A stretch of 64,000 nt of DNA from contig JASWHV010000012.1 in assembly GCA_030760725.1 (NCBI GenBank), positions 41,075,652 to 41,139,651 of the forward strand, given 5' to 3'. Below the pieces are notes generated by a model. That model was given only the letters and a program-made list of their open reading frames with translations. It had not been told where the DNA came from and did not search any database. Below are positions 45,447 to 57,908 of the stretch, piece by piece. The stretch is from Neostapfia colusana. Taxonomy: Eukaryota > Streptophyta > Magnoliopsida > Poales > Poaceae. The translations under genes were made by a program, and so were the position numbers. Numbering within the stretch: position 1 is the stretch's first letter; each line of letters starts with the position of its first letter.

Positions 45447-46734
45447 TTATTCGATGAAAATACTCTCCCCCTGCGGATATGGGTCTGGTCCTGCAATATT
45501 AGAGCTAGTACCAGAGCTAGCTTCATCAAAAGAGACCTCACAAGTCTCCACAATTTTGTTAGTGTCATGTAAAAGCACACGGTAGCCTCTAGTATGAGAT
45601 GGGTAACCAAGAAACATGCCATCAACGAATCTAGGTTCAAATTTATCAAGATTACCATGTTTCTTAACAGAGCATTTGCAACAAAAGACCCGATAGTGTA
45701 TGACACTAGGCCTATGTCCAATCCGAAGTTCATATGGTGTTTTACCTAGCTTAGCACGCAATAAAACATGATTTGAGACATAACAAGCAGTTGCAATTGC
45801 ATCAGCCCAAAATTTTCTAGGAGTTTGATATTCATCAAGCATGGTCCTAGCCATCTTAACTAAGATTTTGTTCTTTCTCTCTACAACACCGTTTTTTTGA
45901 GGTACATATGGTGAAGAAAATTGATGATCTATTCTATTTTCAGCACAAAAGTGATCAAACAAATGATTTTTAAATTCGGTTCCATTATCACTTCTAATTG
46001 CTTTTAAAGATCTTGGGTGATCAATTGATAATCTAAGAAATAAGGTTCTAAAATGACTAAAAGTTTCATTCTTAGATGCCATAAAATAAACCTGAGTATC
46101 TAGAATAGTCATCAACAATCACAACAACATACCATTTAGCTCCGAAGGATTGAACACGTGAAGGTCCTACGGTGTCAAGGTACAAAAGTTGACCCGGTTC
46201 AGTTGTCATGGTCATTGTGAGAGGAGCATCTGAACCTGCAACTATCTTAGCATGTCTACAAGAAGGCCACACAATTTCTTTGTCCCCTTTAAGCTTAGGC
46301 AGCCCACGTATGCAATCAAGAGCACTTACATGTGTGAGATGATCAAAGCCTACGTGACCAAGTCTACGATGCCAAAAATATAAGTCTTTTGAATCATTAG
46401 CAACTAGACATCTATGCTTAGAGGATGACATATTAAAATCAGCTTTAAAATCTCTTCCAAACCGAGATATATTAAAAATCAGCTCACTATTTGAATCTAC
46501 AACCTTGCAACAATTTTTAGTGAAAATAATTTCCAGATTTTCATCTAGCAATTGTGAAACAGAAAGTAAGTTGTATTTCAAATTTTTAACAAGTGCCACA
46601 TCTTTTAGAGTGTAGTGATTATTTACTCTAACCGAACCCTTAGCAATTATAGGAGTTGAAGAATTATCGGCAGTAACATTTTCAACATGTGACACAAAAG
46701 AGAGGGAGGAGAACCATTCTTTGTTACCGGTCAT
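45447..46734 (-). pseudogene. pol: Copia integrase (two frames) and protease C-terminus
   Basis: 46072-46734 begins MTGNKEWF just after the protease site and continues through LKYNLLSVSQLLDE, the zinc region WHRRLGHVGFDHLTHVS and LDTVGPSRVQSF (first catalytic Asp). The second zinc pair reads IVWPSCRHAK, with Trp where the first Cys is expected. 45447-46118 carries AIRSDNGTEFKNH (second Asp) and PQKNGVVERKN (Glu). A frameshift and small loss near 46100 separate them. Confidence 0.9.
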
Positions 46735-46875
46735 GTGGCGTGAGCATCATGAATATACAATCCAAATGTTCTCCTTCCTCAAGCGTGTAACCTATATAGA
46801 AGTACAATACGCCGATGGCTCAATACTGGGGTTAGTCAAAAGGCATTTAGGAATCTAGTACTGAGTCACACGACG
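46735..46875 (-). pseudogene. pol: Copia protease active-site region (destroyed)
   Basis: The expected W(I/V)VDSGC.RHM block reads WIVYS, stop, CSRHM here. The catalytic Asp is Tyr (46753-46755) and the glycine codon is TGA (46747-46749). The protease cannot function. Confidence 0.8.
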
Positions 46876-49064
46876 TCAAGCAGAAGTAACACACAAAGGA
46901 TGAGATAAAACAGCAGGTTTATGAGCCAAAGTTTGAGGATTTTTGTACCCAACTACTGACCTACGAGGTGTTACATGAGTAGCACTAAAAACAGTAGGTC
47001 CGGAAGCAAACTTTGCATGTTTTTGACTCATTACAGCAGGTTGCATATTCCTAACATTCGGTTCAGCACACGCAACAGGTTTTGCACAGTTGTTATGTGA
47101 TCTAGCAATCATTCTCTCTTTTTTCTGTTGCTGAGCTAGTCTATAACAAAAAATGACATGACCATCTGTACCACAGTAGGTACAATGAAATTTAACTTTA
47201 TGTTCATGTCGAAATGAACAGACAACATGTTTATTTGAAACCGAATGAGACAACACTCCTGCAGATTTAAAAACCACTTCTTTTTATTTAGGAACTGTTT
47301 TAATCAAACCACTTCCTAATGACTACAATTTTAGGTGGATGTGCTTTAGCATGAGCATGAGAATCAAAATCTAAACCAGTTTTATCATGGCAAGATTTAG
47401 AAGAATTCAACAGCAAGTTCATATTCTTATTCCCATTATAAAACCGATCTAGTGTCCTATTCATGTCATCATGTTTCTAAGACAACTCTAGGCAATTTTG
47501 ACATGAAGTTTTTCCTTTTAGTTTGTAATTGGAACAATACTTAACTTCATGAGTACGTAAAGCATTGTTCAATATAGAAATTTCACTCATAGCATCTTGT
47601 AGTTTCTTATTAAGATCATCACAAGTAGAACAATGCAAATCAATTATAGAACAACAAGCATCTTTCAAGTTTTTATCATTAAGTGCAGCAAGCTCTCTGT
47701 TCTTTTCAATCTCTAACTCGAGTTTATCAAGTGTGGAGGTATGTGCACTTCTTAGAGAGGACAATTGTTCATATATTAAATGACATGAGGAACAAGAATC
47801 ATCACTACGAATCAAGGATTTCAAATGATTAATTTCAGATTCTAGTGACTCAATTTTAACAGCATTGTCCCTAAGCATTTTGTCCTTTTTTTATATATAA
47901 CAGTGGCACGAGAAATAGCATCACACATTTCTTCGCAAGTAGGACATACCTCTTCATTGTCGCTGTTGTGTTCTGCCTCCTCCATACTTGAACTTGACTT
48001 GCCCGCCATGAAGAGTAGGTTTGCCAAATCATCTTCATCTTCGTTACTTCCGATGTCCACATCGCTCGAGCCAAGTTCTTGAAGTGCGGAGATAAAACTA
48101 TTTACCAATTGGCGTCCTATAAAACCCTTCTTCTTTTCTTATCGTTTGCAGAGGAGAGCTTCGTCCTAGTTTGCTTTTCATCACGGGAAGTAGGACCTGA
48201 AAGGTTAGGGCGATCCGTGCGAAAATGTCCTGTCTTACCACATTCGAAGCATCGTTGAGGTCTGGCACTTCCTCTCCTTCTAGTTCTAATATTTTGCAAT
48301 GATTTTGAGAACCGAGTAGAGGTGAGTGCAAGTTCTTCCTCTAGAAACTCTTCAATCTGTTAAAGGGTTAGAGAGGACAACAAAGAAAGTGTACCACAAG
48401 ATGAAGATTGACTAGAGCTAGGCATGTCATGTTGTGAAACAAATGCAAGAGACTTGTTGGGGTTCTTACGTGATATTATGTCAATTTCATGAGTTTTTTA
48501 CTTAGAATATAGCACATCTAATGTAAGTGTACTCATGACAGTAGATTCACGAATAGATGTAACTTTCATCTCCCAAATTGTCATGTCTAATGCACTTAGT
48601 AATTGCCTAGCATTTTCAGCATCTGAAAAATTAACATTGACACTACGCAAGTTGTTGAGAATTTTATTGAAGCGAGCAAAGAGGTCATCGATTGGCTCAC
48701 CGGGTTGCATCTTGAAGTGCATGTATTCTTTCTTGAACATATCTTGTCTTACCTCCTTGATCGTGTTTGATCCTTCGCAGTAGTCACAAGGTGCTTTCCA
48801 CACATCGTATGCAGATCGGAGGTGTGCAACATGGTCGAAGTCACTTTGAGTTAATCTTTGTATGATCAAGTTTCGTGCTTTGTTGTTGTCGACATCTCTC
48901 AAGTTCACAGCAGTGACTTGATCGTTTGGCAGCACGTCATAAGGCTTGTACAACTTTTCCCGTATTGAGAAGCCTTGCGCCTGGATAAAAGCCTCCATAC
49001 GTGCCTTCCAAACCTGAAAATCAATGCCACTGGACACACAATGTTTTCCGGAGTATTTCTCCAT
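46876..49064 (-). pseudogene. gag: Copia Gag with extended C-terminal region
   Basis: ATG at 49062-49064 lies about 60 bp from the PBS. The N-terminal frame (48498-49064) has FQVWKARMEAFIQAQG, DYCEGSNTIKEVRQDMF and PIDDLFARFNKILNNL. The zinc knuckle at about 48200-48260 reads CFECGKTGHFRTDR, with the last Cys replaced by Arg. Downstream frames (47842-48108, 47477-47878) form an acidic, coiled-coil-like extension rich in Leu/Glu heptads, as in Sirevirus Gags. A second knuckle-like CTYCGTDGHVIFCYR lies in 46876-47277. Several stops and frame changes interrupt the chain. Confidence 0.88.
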
Positions 49065-49110
49065 GATGATTAGTCAAAACACATGCAAATTACAAAGATT
49101 AGAGCTTCGT

Positions 49111-49123
49111 GGCTCTGATACCA
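49111..49123 (-). other. Primer binding site of copia element
   Basis: Minus strand TGGTATCAGAGCC, an exact match to the plant initiator-Met PBS form, two bases from the LTR end at 49126. Confidence 0.92.
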
Positions 49124-49125
49124 AT

Positions 49126-50782
49126 TGTAGGATCGAAGAGCAAGTGAAAAGCTACCAGAGGGGGGTGAATGGTAGATTTAAACTTTTTAGCTGAAGCAAC
49201 AAAAAACCACTCGGCAGAAAATCGATCTGTTAAAGAAACCGTGTATGCGACTCATCTAAACGTGTTCAACCGTGACAACAGTGGTATATATTATATAGAA
49301 TCAAGTCATGGAGACACGACAACAAAAATCACGGAAATCCGTAAAAGTAACTCAAGTTATGATCGAAAGATTAAACGAGGGTCAATCTGTTCTACTCGAG
49401 TAAAAACCAGATCTGCAACACTGCAAAGAAACTCGTGTAGATCAGAAACTACAAATACAATGACCGTGAAATTTTCACTGATGATATATAATCAAGTTAT
49501 GAAGACAAACCAAAAAGAATCACGTCAATTGGATCTGTAAAACTCGAGTTTTGATCAAAACACAGAAGCACTATCGTGCTGTCAAGAAACTCGACGAGAT
49601 AGACTTGACAAAAACAAGTCGGACGAACAAGGCACAAAAGCTACTCTACATTACGAATTTTATTGATCAAAACATAAGAGGAACAGCCCAAAGTCGTCTT
49701 CTGCCATGAGCTCTTGCCTCCCTTGCTTATATAACCAGCCCGGAGGCCAACCCAATTCAAACTAGGACTCTAATCCTACTCAGTTTCTGAATTGAAACTT
49801 TCCATAACTGCTCAAGACTCTTCTATACGCACATAGAAGCAATCTTATGACTTCCAAACATCTTAAGAACATATCCCACATTTCTAAAACAACTCAACTT
49901 CGTGTCCCACACGAAATCCTATCATAACCAACTCGAATCTTTCCATATTTGAGCTATAACCGACTCAGCCGCAGCCTGTGTCCATAATTCAGCCGGTTGG
50001 ACCTTTCCGACCAATTCTTTACGTTCACATCTCTTCATCACGCCTTGGAACCATGTTGCCACGTCCATGCACTCCTTTCACACGTGCAAACACCTCCCAA
50101 CAACGTCCACGATACCTTTATATGCATTGTTCTTGATCCAAACATGCTGCGCGACCTCCCGATCGACTCAACCACAATTTCTCGCGAACTTGGTTGTTGA
50201 ACCTCATCTTCTCCTTAAGACTAGTTTAATGGATCCCGTCACCAGCCATATCTTGAACTCAAGCAACACCTGCACATGAATAAACAACCAATACTTTTAA
50301 GCACAAGTCTGCTACTTGACTCACATTAGTTCCGAAAACCACAACACGTTACGTGAACACCTCACATAAGCATGTTGCAAACCATAACAAAATGTTAACC
50401 ACCGTAAACAGCCATAACACTTCAAAAACTTAGTAAAAGAATACTAAGCAAACTTTCCATAGATGTAAAGAAAGTTCAAAACATTTGCATGGTAAAAACA
50501 GAACCATTGCAATTTAGCTCCGGACCTTGCCAAAGCTAAGCGGACCTTGAGCTGGAGCTTACCAAAGCTAGCAGAACCTAGCACCGAAACTTACAAAAGC
50601 TAGTCGGACCTACCGCCGGAGATAACCAAACACATGTCGGACCTAGGCATAGCAAGTCGGACCTTACGTCGGATCTTGTCCGAGCTCGGACCTAGAGTCG
50701 GACCTTGACAAAAAGAGTGTTTTGGCAGAATTCAAAACTTTTATCGTCATAGCCAATGTATTCAGCACACATAGGTCTCACA
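49126..50782 (-). repeat. 5' LTR of the copia element
   Basis: Full-length partner of 36943-38595. On the plus strand it begins TGTAGGATCGAAG and ends GGTCTCACA. Confidence 0.93.
50521..50704. repeat. CGGACC repeat cluster in copia 5' LTR
   Basis: Seven CGGACC units and the palindrome GTCCGAGCTCGGAC at 50678-50691, collinear with the 3' LTR cluster. Confidence 0.75.
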
Positions 50783-52160
50783 TAAAACAAAAAGTTTTAT
50801 TACTTAAGAATGGTTCAGACCAACTTAGGATTGGGGGGTGAGTTCTGCTGTGTGCAGAAACAGAGGAAAGATTATTTTGAGCAGTGGAAATTTTTTGAGT
50901 AAAGTTCAGAGTAGCTATATAGTAGACATAAGGAGGAAATTGGGAAGAAACAGCAGAGAAGTGGGGAAGATGACTTCAATTTGCTCTGGAGTTTTTACAG
51001 TAGCCCACAGATCCTACATGGGTATGGATTGCAAAATTTCAGATAAAATTGATGGAGAGTATGGTCTAAAGAATTCTCTAAGCTATTTGGTTTTCCTGAA
51101 TTCCTAAGGAATTTCTATGGTCTTGGCATGCTCCAATTTAGGCTTTCCAGAATCTTGGGGGTATTATGAATCTATAGGATTTGGTTTGACCATTTTTGGA
51201 GCTTCCTACAGAGCTATACCCAATTTACAAGTTTGGGGAAAATTCTGAAATTAGTCTCTGTTGTTTTCCCATTTTTCAGGGACCTAGGCAATTGGAACCA
51301 CATTAGACCCACTAAATCAAGTCCAATGATGCTGAAACTTTGACTGGAGATCAGGGAATTTATGATTGATATTCTAACCAAATTTTATAATTTTCTATTT
51401 AACCGAACTCCTAGGATTAAGTTTCTAAAATTTTAATTAAAAGAATTAATGAGGCAAATCCAGGGATTTTCTTACAAATTATGATACACCTCTGGATAGT
51501 GCTCATCAACAGGATTCTAGTGAAAATTGTTTGAGGATTTTTGGACTTCCCTACAGAAAGTTATGAGATTGCAAAGTTTGATGAAATCTGGAAATAAAAT
51601 GAAAAATTCAAAACGCTGACAGCGGGCCCTACGGGCTTTCTTCAACCTCGTGCGGCCAGAGCCTGAGCGGCGGCGCTCTCCAGTGAGAGTCGCTGGACTG
51701 GCGTTCCTGTCCTTCCCTGGGCTGAAATTCGTCGCTAGGGAGTGTGGGACCACGAGCAACCCGTTTGTGGTGTCGGCGACGGCCACCGGTCACCGTAAAC
51801 CCACCCGCGACGGTCGGCGGGGTCGGTGCAACTTCGGCGACGGCAATCTCGCCCCACAATGGCTCAAATCCTTCGGTTCTTCTTCCAACAGCACCGTGGT
51901 AGAACCCTGATCACCGATATGAATCCAAATCACCTCCAAACGAGCTGCACATAGGAGTTCACTGGCGACCTAGGGCGAAATTCCGACAGCGATCCGAAAA
52001 CTCTAAGGACAGCTCCTCTAAGCAATGGTTTTCGATGCTTGTTGCTCCTAGATGATCGTAGGGAAGTCTAGGACGTGTGTTTCACTCGGCATGATCTGTG
52101 AGGGACTAAACTCCAGGAATTCCCGAAAATCATTCAACTCGGCCTTGGTATAGGACGCAA
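50783..52160 (-). repeat. Minus-strand Tekay-type LTR, right part
   Basis: AT-rich stretch with the phrases typical of Tekay LTRs (for example aacttttgaa-like blocks read in reverse), then a GC-rich island at about 51600-52150. It continues the LTR at 35330-36942. The U3 half is missing: near 52160 the sequence passes straight into Tekay integrase, so the LTR start, PPT and chromodomain were lost or never belonged together. Confidence 0.65.
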
Positions 52161-52199
52161 TGGTGTTTCACTCGGCAATGTCTCGAGGTCCTCGGTGCG

Positions 52200-53235
52200 G
52201 AGAGCAATGGTATTTCTGAGATATTTTCGAAGCTGTGACACGTGAAATATGTCATGCACACCAGCGAGGTTCGTCGGTAGTTCAAGGCGGTAGGTTACGG
52301 GTCCACACTTCTCTGTGATAGCAAATGGACCGATAAACTGGGGAGCGAGCTTTCCTTTTACACCGAATCAGTGAACTCCCTTCATTGGAGACACACGGAG
52401 ATATACATGCTCTCTGACGTTGAAGTTTAGCAGTCGACGTCTCTGGTCTGCGTAGCTCTTCTGTTGAGATTGAGCAGCCTTCAAATTTGCCTATATGACC
52501 CGAACTCGTTCTTTGGCATCGTTGACAAGGTCAATCCCGAATGTCACCCTTTCACCGGATTCGCACCAATTCAGCGGTGTGCGACATCTCCGGCCGTAGA
52601 GAGCCTCATATGGTGTTATCTTGATACTTGTCTGATAGCTATTGTTGTATGGAATTATGCCAATGGTAAATGATCATCCCAATTTTTACCATGGTGGATG
52701 GCACACGCTGTCAACATATCCTCCAAGACTTGATTCACCCTCTCAGATTGTCCATTGGTTTGAGGGTGATATGCGGAGCTTCTAATCAACTTTGTTCCAA
52801 AGATGCATGCAGCTGCTCCCAGAAACGAGCAATGAACAGTGCACCTTGATCTGAAACTATTGTTCTTGGAACTCCATGCAGGCATAAGATCCGTGCCATG
52901 TATAACTCCGCATATTTCTTGGCGTTGAATCCCGTATTTACTGATATGAAGTGTGCTGATTTGGTTAATCGGTCAACGATCACCCAAATTGAATCATGCT
53001 TCCGAGATGTGAGTGGTAATCCAACGATGAAATCCATACTCATATCTTCCCACTTACATGCTGGAATACTAAGGGGCTGCAGCAATCCAGGTTTCTTCAT
53101 GTGATCGGCTTTTACTCTCCGACACGTATCACACTCGGGTACGTATTTAGCTATTTCCCGCTTCGTCCGTGTCCACCAAAATTTGTTACTCAAATCTTTG
53201 TACATCTTTTTGCTGCCCGGATGAATGGAAAATTT
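52200..53235 (-). pseudogene. pol: Tekay integrase
   Basis: 52786-53205: KFWWTRTKREIAKYVPECDTC (zinc region), DMSMDFIVGLPL (first Asp), TIVSDQGALFIARF (second Asp). The frame shifts at about 52797, and 52655-52885 carries SSAYHPQTNGQSERVNQVL (Glu). Further shifts follow to QLRKYL near 52215. A stop at about 53233-53235 interrupts the zinc region (AHL, stop, KFSIHPG). The domain is clearly dead. Confidence 0.88.
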
Positions 53236-54186
53236 TTACAAATGCGCTTCGTCTAATATTTTTTTCCGAAGCTTCATGTCACGGGGTACGACTATACGGT
53301 CCTTGAACCATAACGTACTGTTCTCATCTTTCCGGAAAACACTTAACCTCTCCTTTTTGTACCCTCTCCTAGATATGTGCCATGCCTTCATTTTCTTTTG
53401 AGCCTCTACAATTTCATCTCGAATTGTAGGAATGAGGGCAAGATTAAATAGCGACCCACAGGGAACCAAGTGCAGGCTTGGTTCTTCTTCTATTGGAGCC
53501 ATGGTTAGGTTATGAATCTGTGCTTTTCGACTAAGTGCGTCGGCAACCACATTAACTTTTCTAGGATAGTAATGAATCTCTATTTCATAGTCCTTAATTA
53601 ACTCTAACCATCTTCGCTGCCTCATATTTAATTCCTTTTGTGTGAAGATATATTTCAAACTTTTGTGATCGGTGTAGAGGTGGACTAAGTTTCCATGTAA
53701 ATAGTGCCTCCACATTTTTAGAGCAAGGACAACAGCAGCTAGCTCGAGGTCGTGTGTCGGACAATTCTGTTCATGACTCCGAAGCTGCCGGGATCCATAC
53801 GCGACCACTCGCCCTTCTTGAATAAGCATGCAGCCCAGACCAATGCCGTACGCATCGCAATAAACATCAAAAGCCTTAGTTGTATCGGGCTGCGCCAACA
53901 CCGGGGCTGTTGTGAGGTGCTTAACCAATGTCTTGAACGACTCCTCACATGCTTCAATCCACACATATTTCTTGCCTTTCTTCAGCAGTTCCGTCATCGG
54001 TTTAGCAATTTTGGAGAAACTCGGAATGAATCTCCGGTAGTAACCTGCTAAACAGAGGAAGCTACGGACTTTGTGGACTGATTTTGGTGAATTCCATTTC
54101 AGCACTTGGACAATCTTGATCGGATCAACCGCAATGCCCTCCGCTGAAATGATGTGCCCTACGAATGGCACTTGGTTGATCCAAAA
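53236..54186 (-). pseudogene. pol: Tekay RT C-terminus, RNase H and integrase N-terminus
   Basis: VGHIISAEGIAVDP, FLCLAGYYRRFIPSFSKI, then RNase H with all catalytic regions: VYCDAYGIGLGC, HDLELAAVVLALKMW, LYTDHKSLKYIF and VADALSRKA. The stretch is open over 311 codons. The upstream boundary is a roughly 75-bp insertion inside the RT Lys-Cys-Glu-Phe-Trp block. Confidence 0.9.
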
Positions 54187-54262
54187 ATAAACTATGTCGA
54201 GCCAAGAGAATCTTCGTTTTTGATTTCTAGTCTTATTTTATTAGTAGCTATGATTGGGGCTC
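54187..54262. other. Foreign insertion of about 75 bp in RT
   Basis: The conserved RT block KFSKCEFWI is split after KCE. About 75 bp unrelated to the plus-element copy (compare 9841-9880) separate it from FWINQVPF. No inverted repeats or clear duplication were seen. It may be filler DNA from break repair. Confidence 0.6.
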
Positions 54263-55390
54263 TCGCATTTGCTGAATTTTGCATATAGCTTGTGATCCCG
54301 TAGTCGTTGGAGCACAATATGTAGATGTTCAACATGTTCTTCCTCTGATTTAGAATATACCAAGATATCGTCAATGAAGACCACAACGAACTTGCCTAAC
54401 TCCGCCATAAAGACTAAATTCATCAAGTACATAAACTTGGCCGGAGCGTTAGTGAGTCCGAATGACATGACGAGATACTCATATAACCCGTATCTCGTCG
54501 AGAATGTCATTTTTGGTATGTCTTCCGCCCGGATTTTGATTTGATGATATCTGTACCAAAGATCCATTTTCGAGAAAACCTTAGCACCCACTAATTGATC
54601 GAAGAGCATATCGATACCCGGTAGTGGATACTTGTTCTTGATAGTTACGGCATTTAGCGGACGATAGTCCACACATAGTCTTAGAGTCTCGTCCTTTTTC
54701 TTTACGTACAGCACGGAGCATCCCCACGGTGATGAACTTGGTCGAATAAAGCCTTTGCTTAACAAATTATTCAGTTTTCCTTTCAGCTCCGTGAGTTCCT
54801 TTGGTGCCATTTTATACGGCCTGCGAGAGATGGGTGTGGTTCCCGGTGCTAATTGAATCTTGAACTCCACCTCACGTTCGGGCGGCATGCCCAGCAGATC
54901 ATCAGGAAACACGTCCAGATATTCCCGGACCACTGGAATGTCCTCCAATTTATTAGCTTCCACGTTGTATACAGCAGTAACTTCTGGTGCAACATTTCTC
55001 AAAATTAACATGTGTTGCCCATGCCTTTTTGAATTCAGCTGCACCGCTCGCAACCCAATATCAAAGATAGCTTGGTGATGTGTCAACCAAGCCATTCCCA
55101 AAATGATGTCAATCCCCAGGCCTTCCATGATGATGAGAGTAGTAGGATATATCCGCCCATCCAAACATAGAGGCGCTCGAGCAACAATCCTGCCTGCTGT
55201 CCTACTACCTCCCGGTGAATTAATCTGATAAGATGTGGCCAAGGTGGTTGATGGTATTTGGAGCTTGAACACATAATCTTTGCATATAAAATCATGTGTG
55301 ACACCGGAATTGAACAACACGAATGCGGGCTGATCACGTAGGCTGAACATACCCGCAAAACGGCTTCTCCCACGTCAACATCCTCAACTG
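54241..55390 (-). pseudogene. pol: Tekay protease and reverse transcriptase
   Basis: The protease active site reads VLFNSGVTHDF: the catalytic Asp codon is Asn (55309-55311), so it is inactive. ILGMAWLTHHQAIFD follows. RT has FPDDLLGMPPEREVEF, LRLCVDYRPLN, LTNAPAKFMYLMN and the catalytic VVFIDDILVYSK (about 54360-54390). The frame is open over 369 codons, until the insertion at 54262. Confidence 0.92.
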
Positions 55391-56515
55391 CCATATAGTT
55401 CACGTTTCCCACTTTCAGTGCTGTCCTGCTTGGCTGCCCACGGAATTTCTTTGCAGCTTGATACGATATGTTACTGCTGCTTTGCTTGGTCACATGACAC
55501 TACTGAGTGATATGCCCCACATCGCTACAAGTACCGTACGATGCGAGCTCAGTACCTTCACAAGATGGAAGTGGTTGATATACTTGTGCACTTTGCTGAG
55601 GTTGGGGTGCACAAATACGCATTTGCTTCTGCTGCAGCACTGGCTGAACATCCAGGGTTGGATATGGACGGAATCGGATCTGCGGGGGTCCATCAAAGGA
55701 CTGAATTTCCAACCTGGACGGTAAGCAATATATTGCCGGTTGTTTCTGAGGATAGTCATCTGTACTTCCTTGTGATAAGCTTCTCTTCCTCATACTTTCC
55801 TTAAACTGAAGTTAAGATTTTTATTGAATCATAGCGGCATTGACTAACTCGCTATAAATTCCTCGATTGAATAACGCCACTTTCGCCTAAAGCTCCACAT
55901 CGAGACCTCGGAAGAAGTAATGACACTTAATCGTTTCTTTGTCTACATAAGCTGATGCATATTGCACCAAAAAATTAATTTCCATGAAGTACTCCATAAC
56001 ACTCATCACTTCTTGCTTGAGTTCATAGAACTCTTCAATTCTGGTTTGGATGATCCCCGTACATATATGACGTGCACGGAAAGCATCACGAAACTCAGTC
56101 CATGTCACACGATGGCCTTCAGTGATTGTAGCAAGATACTCAGACTACCAAGCCCCAGCGGATCCATGGAGTTGCTGAGAGGCAAATAAAGCCTTCTCAT
56201 ATTCATCACACTGGAGCATTTCCAATTTAGCTTCAATAACCCGGAGCCAATAATCATATCTGCCTCCAAGGCTTCTTTAGCTTCTGAGAATACCGGTGGT
56301 TGTCTTGCTAAGAAATCCATATAAGTGTTCAGTGTGAGATTATGCTGCAGTGTCTCCTGTCGGATGCCTTGCTGCAGAAACATGTGAAGAGACTCAGCCA
56401 TTTTTTCTAACACTTCCGCCAATACGGTTGATGATGGCGATGATCGTGGATGCGACGAATCATTTTCATCCCGACTGGAACCACCATCCTCACACTCGGA
56501 ATGAGTGTGATCCAT
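55391..56515 (-). pseudogene. gag: Tekay Gag (fragmented)
   Basis: ATG at 56513-56515 (MDHTHSECEDGGSSRDEN) starts the N-terminal frame to 56105. It is followed by WTEFRDAFRARHICTGI and EFYELKQEVMSVMEYFMEI (55887-56108) and a Q/P-rich tail (55500-55793). The CCHC knuckle is decayed: YGTCSDVGHITQ then a stop. The central part matches the fragment at 1-504. It differs from the gag at 7526 in its N-terminal half and is a separate subfamily or a diverged copy. Confidence 0.87.
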
Positions 56516-57908
56516 ATTGCAAGATTGAGCAAATTACGGTTAATATCCAAGATTGTACTCAACTTGAATGTAAAATTATTCACCGTAAAAGCATCACATC
56601 AATAGTGCAGCATACATGAGATTGAACAAGGATTTTAACAATTCTAGAATATAAACGACGATTGATCAAGTTTGTCAAACACTTAACCAACAGAAACGAA
56701 TGATGGAAGATAACTAAAGAATATGTTATGAAACATAAAGAAGTATAAAAACCTTCATGTCCACAACACTTCCTAAACAAATTGGGGTTGAGCACCCTCT
56801 GCTCAGATATGACCAGTTTCCACTAAACCCAGAATTTAAATATGAAAATGGCAATTTCATGTCTCAAGTTGAATATCAAAGTTACCGATAACTTCAGTAT
56901 ATTTCCAACGAGTATTCATTTGCCCTGATATCAGTTCATGATCGAAAGTTATGATTTACAAAGTTAACAGATATCTCACGAATTTTTGACAGCACCTTCT
57001 TTGGACGGGGCTGTTTTGCACATAAAGTTCCAACTATTTTGCCCCAAATCTGGGGAAAATTTGAACTACAAAGTTGTAGCACATATCATATAATTTCCGA
57101 AGATATATTATCTGACCCTTACAAATTTTTCTAAAAGGAGTTATGGTTGAAATACATAAAATTCCAGAGAGTATTTTTGTGTACCCTGTTTTTGGACTGT
57201 TCACACTCATCTGAGATTTTCATCTACTTGGAAGGTGATTTTGTTCTGGAATTCTACAGAAAAGTTGTAGAAGACTTCAAAATCTTTCAAGAAATGTATC
57301 ACACACTTCCATTGGTTCGACCTAACAAAAGTTGTGTCCTGTTTAATTCCAGCAAAAATTCTGCTGAAAACAGGGGGGTTGTTTCTAAATGTTTGAGAAG
57401 AAACCTATTCTCCCAATTTACTCTTAGTTCAATATAGGAGTTTCATAAACAATAACTGAATCCTAAACTCCAAATTGACTCTTTTCTTTGAAAACTTCTG
57501 TTTTATGCAACTAAGAACACATCTTGGTGCTACGTTTCCTCACAAATTCAAAAATCCTAACCGGCGTTATACCGGCGTATACGTCTCAAGTGGTGGCACC
57601 AGAAACGGTCACTAAAAAACGTTTTCTAAATGCCATGCTCTGACATGGTCAATGCCTTCATAAAATCACTCAATAATGGGGCACACAACAGTTGATCATT
57701 TCAGGCAGGTCCATATAATACTAAAAACATACTCCCTGTATCATTGCCATATGGGTCGTCCTTGATTCAGCCACGCCTCAAGGTACATGGTCGCGTTTTC
57801 ACACCACGTGGTGAGGGACTCGAATAGAGCGTGTACGGGTAGACACGGTTGGGAATTTCATCAACCTGACGCATACCACCTACTGCCAACAAGGCACGCC
57901 CGCGGGGG
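56516..57908 (-). other. Leader of the minus-strand Tekay copy
   Basis: Non-coding. The segment 57160-57440 is the reverse of 6460-6730 and 57700-57895 is the reverse of about 6030-6180. Sequence corresponding to the PBS and the first roughly 480 bp of leader is absent at the LTR junction (57908). Confidence 0.75.

Larger units (their letters stand above)
36943..50782 (-). mobile_element. Sirevirus-like Ty1/copia element with nested solo LTR
   Basis: LTRs of 1653 and 1657 bp, PBS, PPT and the copia order gag-protease-integrase-RT-RNase H identify a Ty1/copia element on the minus strand. An extended Gag with a coiled-coil-like region, CGGACC repeats in the LTR and several polypurine tracts downstream of pol suggest the SIRE/Maximus (Sirevirus) lineage, as in Opie/Ji-like grass elements. 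This is inference from family knowledge. Without the inserted solo LTR it is about 9.8 kb. The flanking 5-mers are TATAA (36938-36942) and TAAAA (50783-50787), a one-mismatch duplication. The first 110 bp of the LTRs differ at about ten positions by eye. Stops and frameshifts make it inactive. Confidence 0.92.
52161..57908 (-). mobile_element. Degenerate Tekay internal region
   Basis: Minus-strand leader, gag, protease, RT, RNase H and integrase of a Tekay/Del-type element, collinear with 6030-16720 of the complete plus-strand element. The chromodomain and PPT are missing at one end, and the PBS plus about 480 bp of leader at the other. The adjoining LTR at 57909 is of the same subfamily as the complete element and is very probably its 5' LTR. 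Confidence 0.88.

Noticed and set aside
35330..52160. Pairing the LTR at 35330/50783 with the LTR at 57909 as the two LTRs of one element
   Set aside because: The two are more different from each other than the 57909 LTR is from the complete element. The join to internal sequence near 52160 also lacks PPT and chromodomain. Kept as uncertain.
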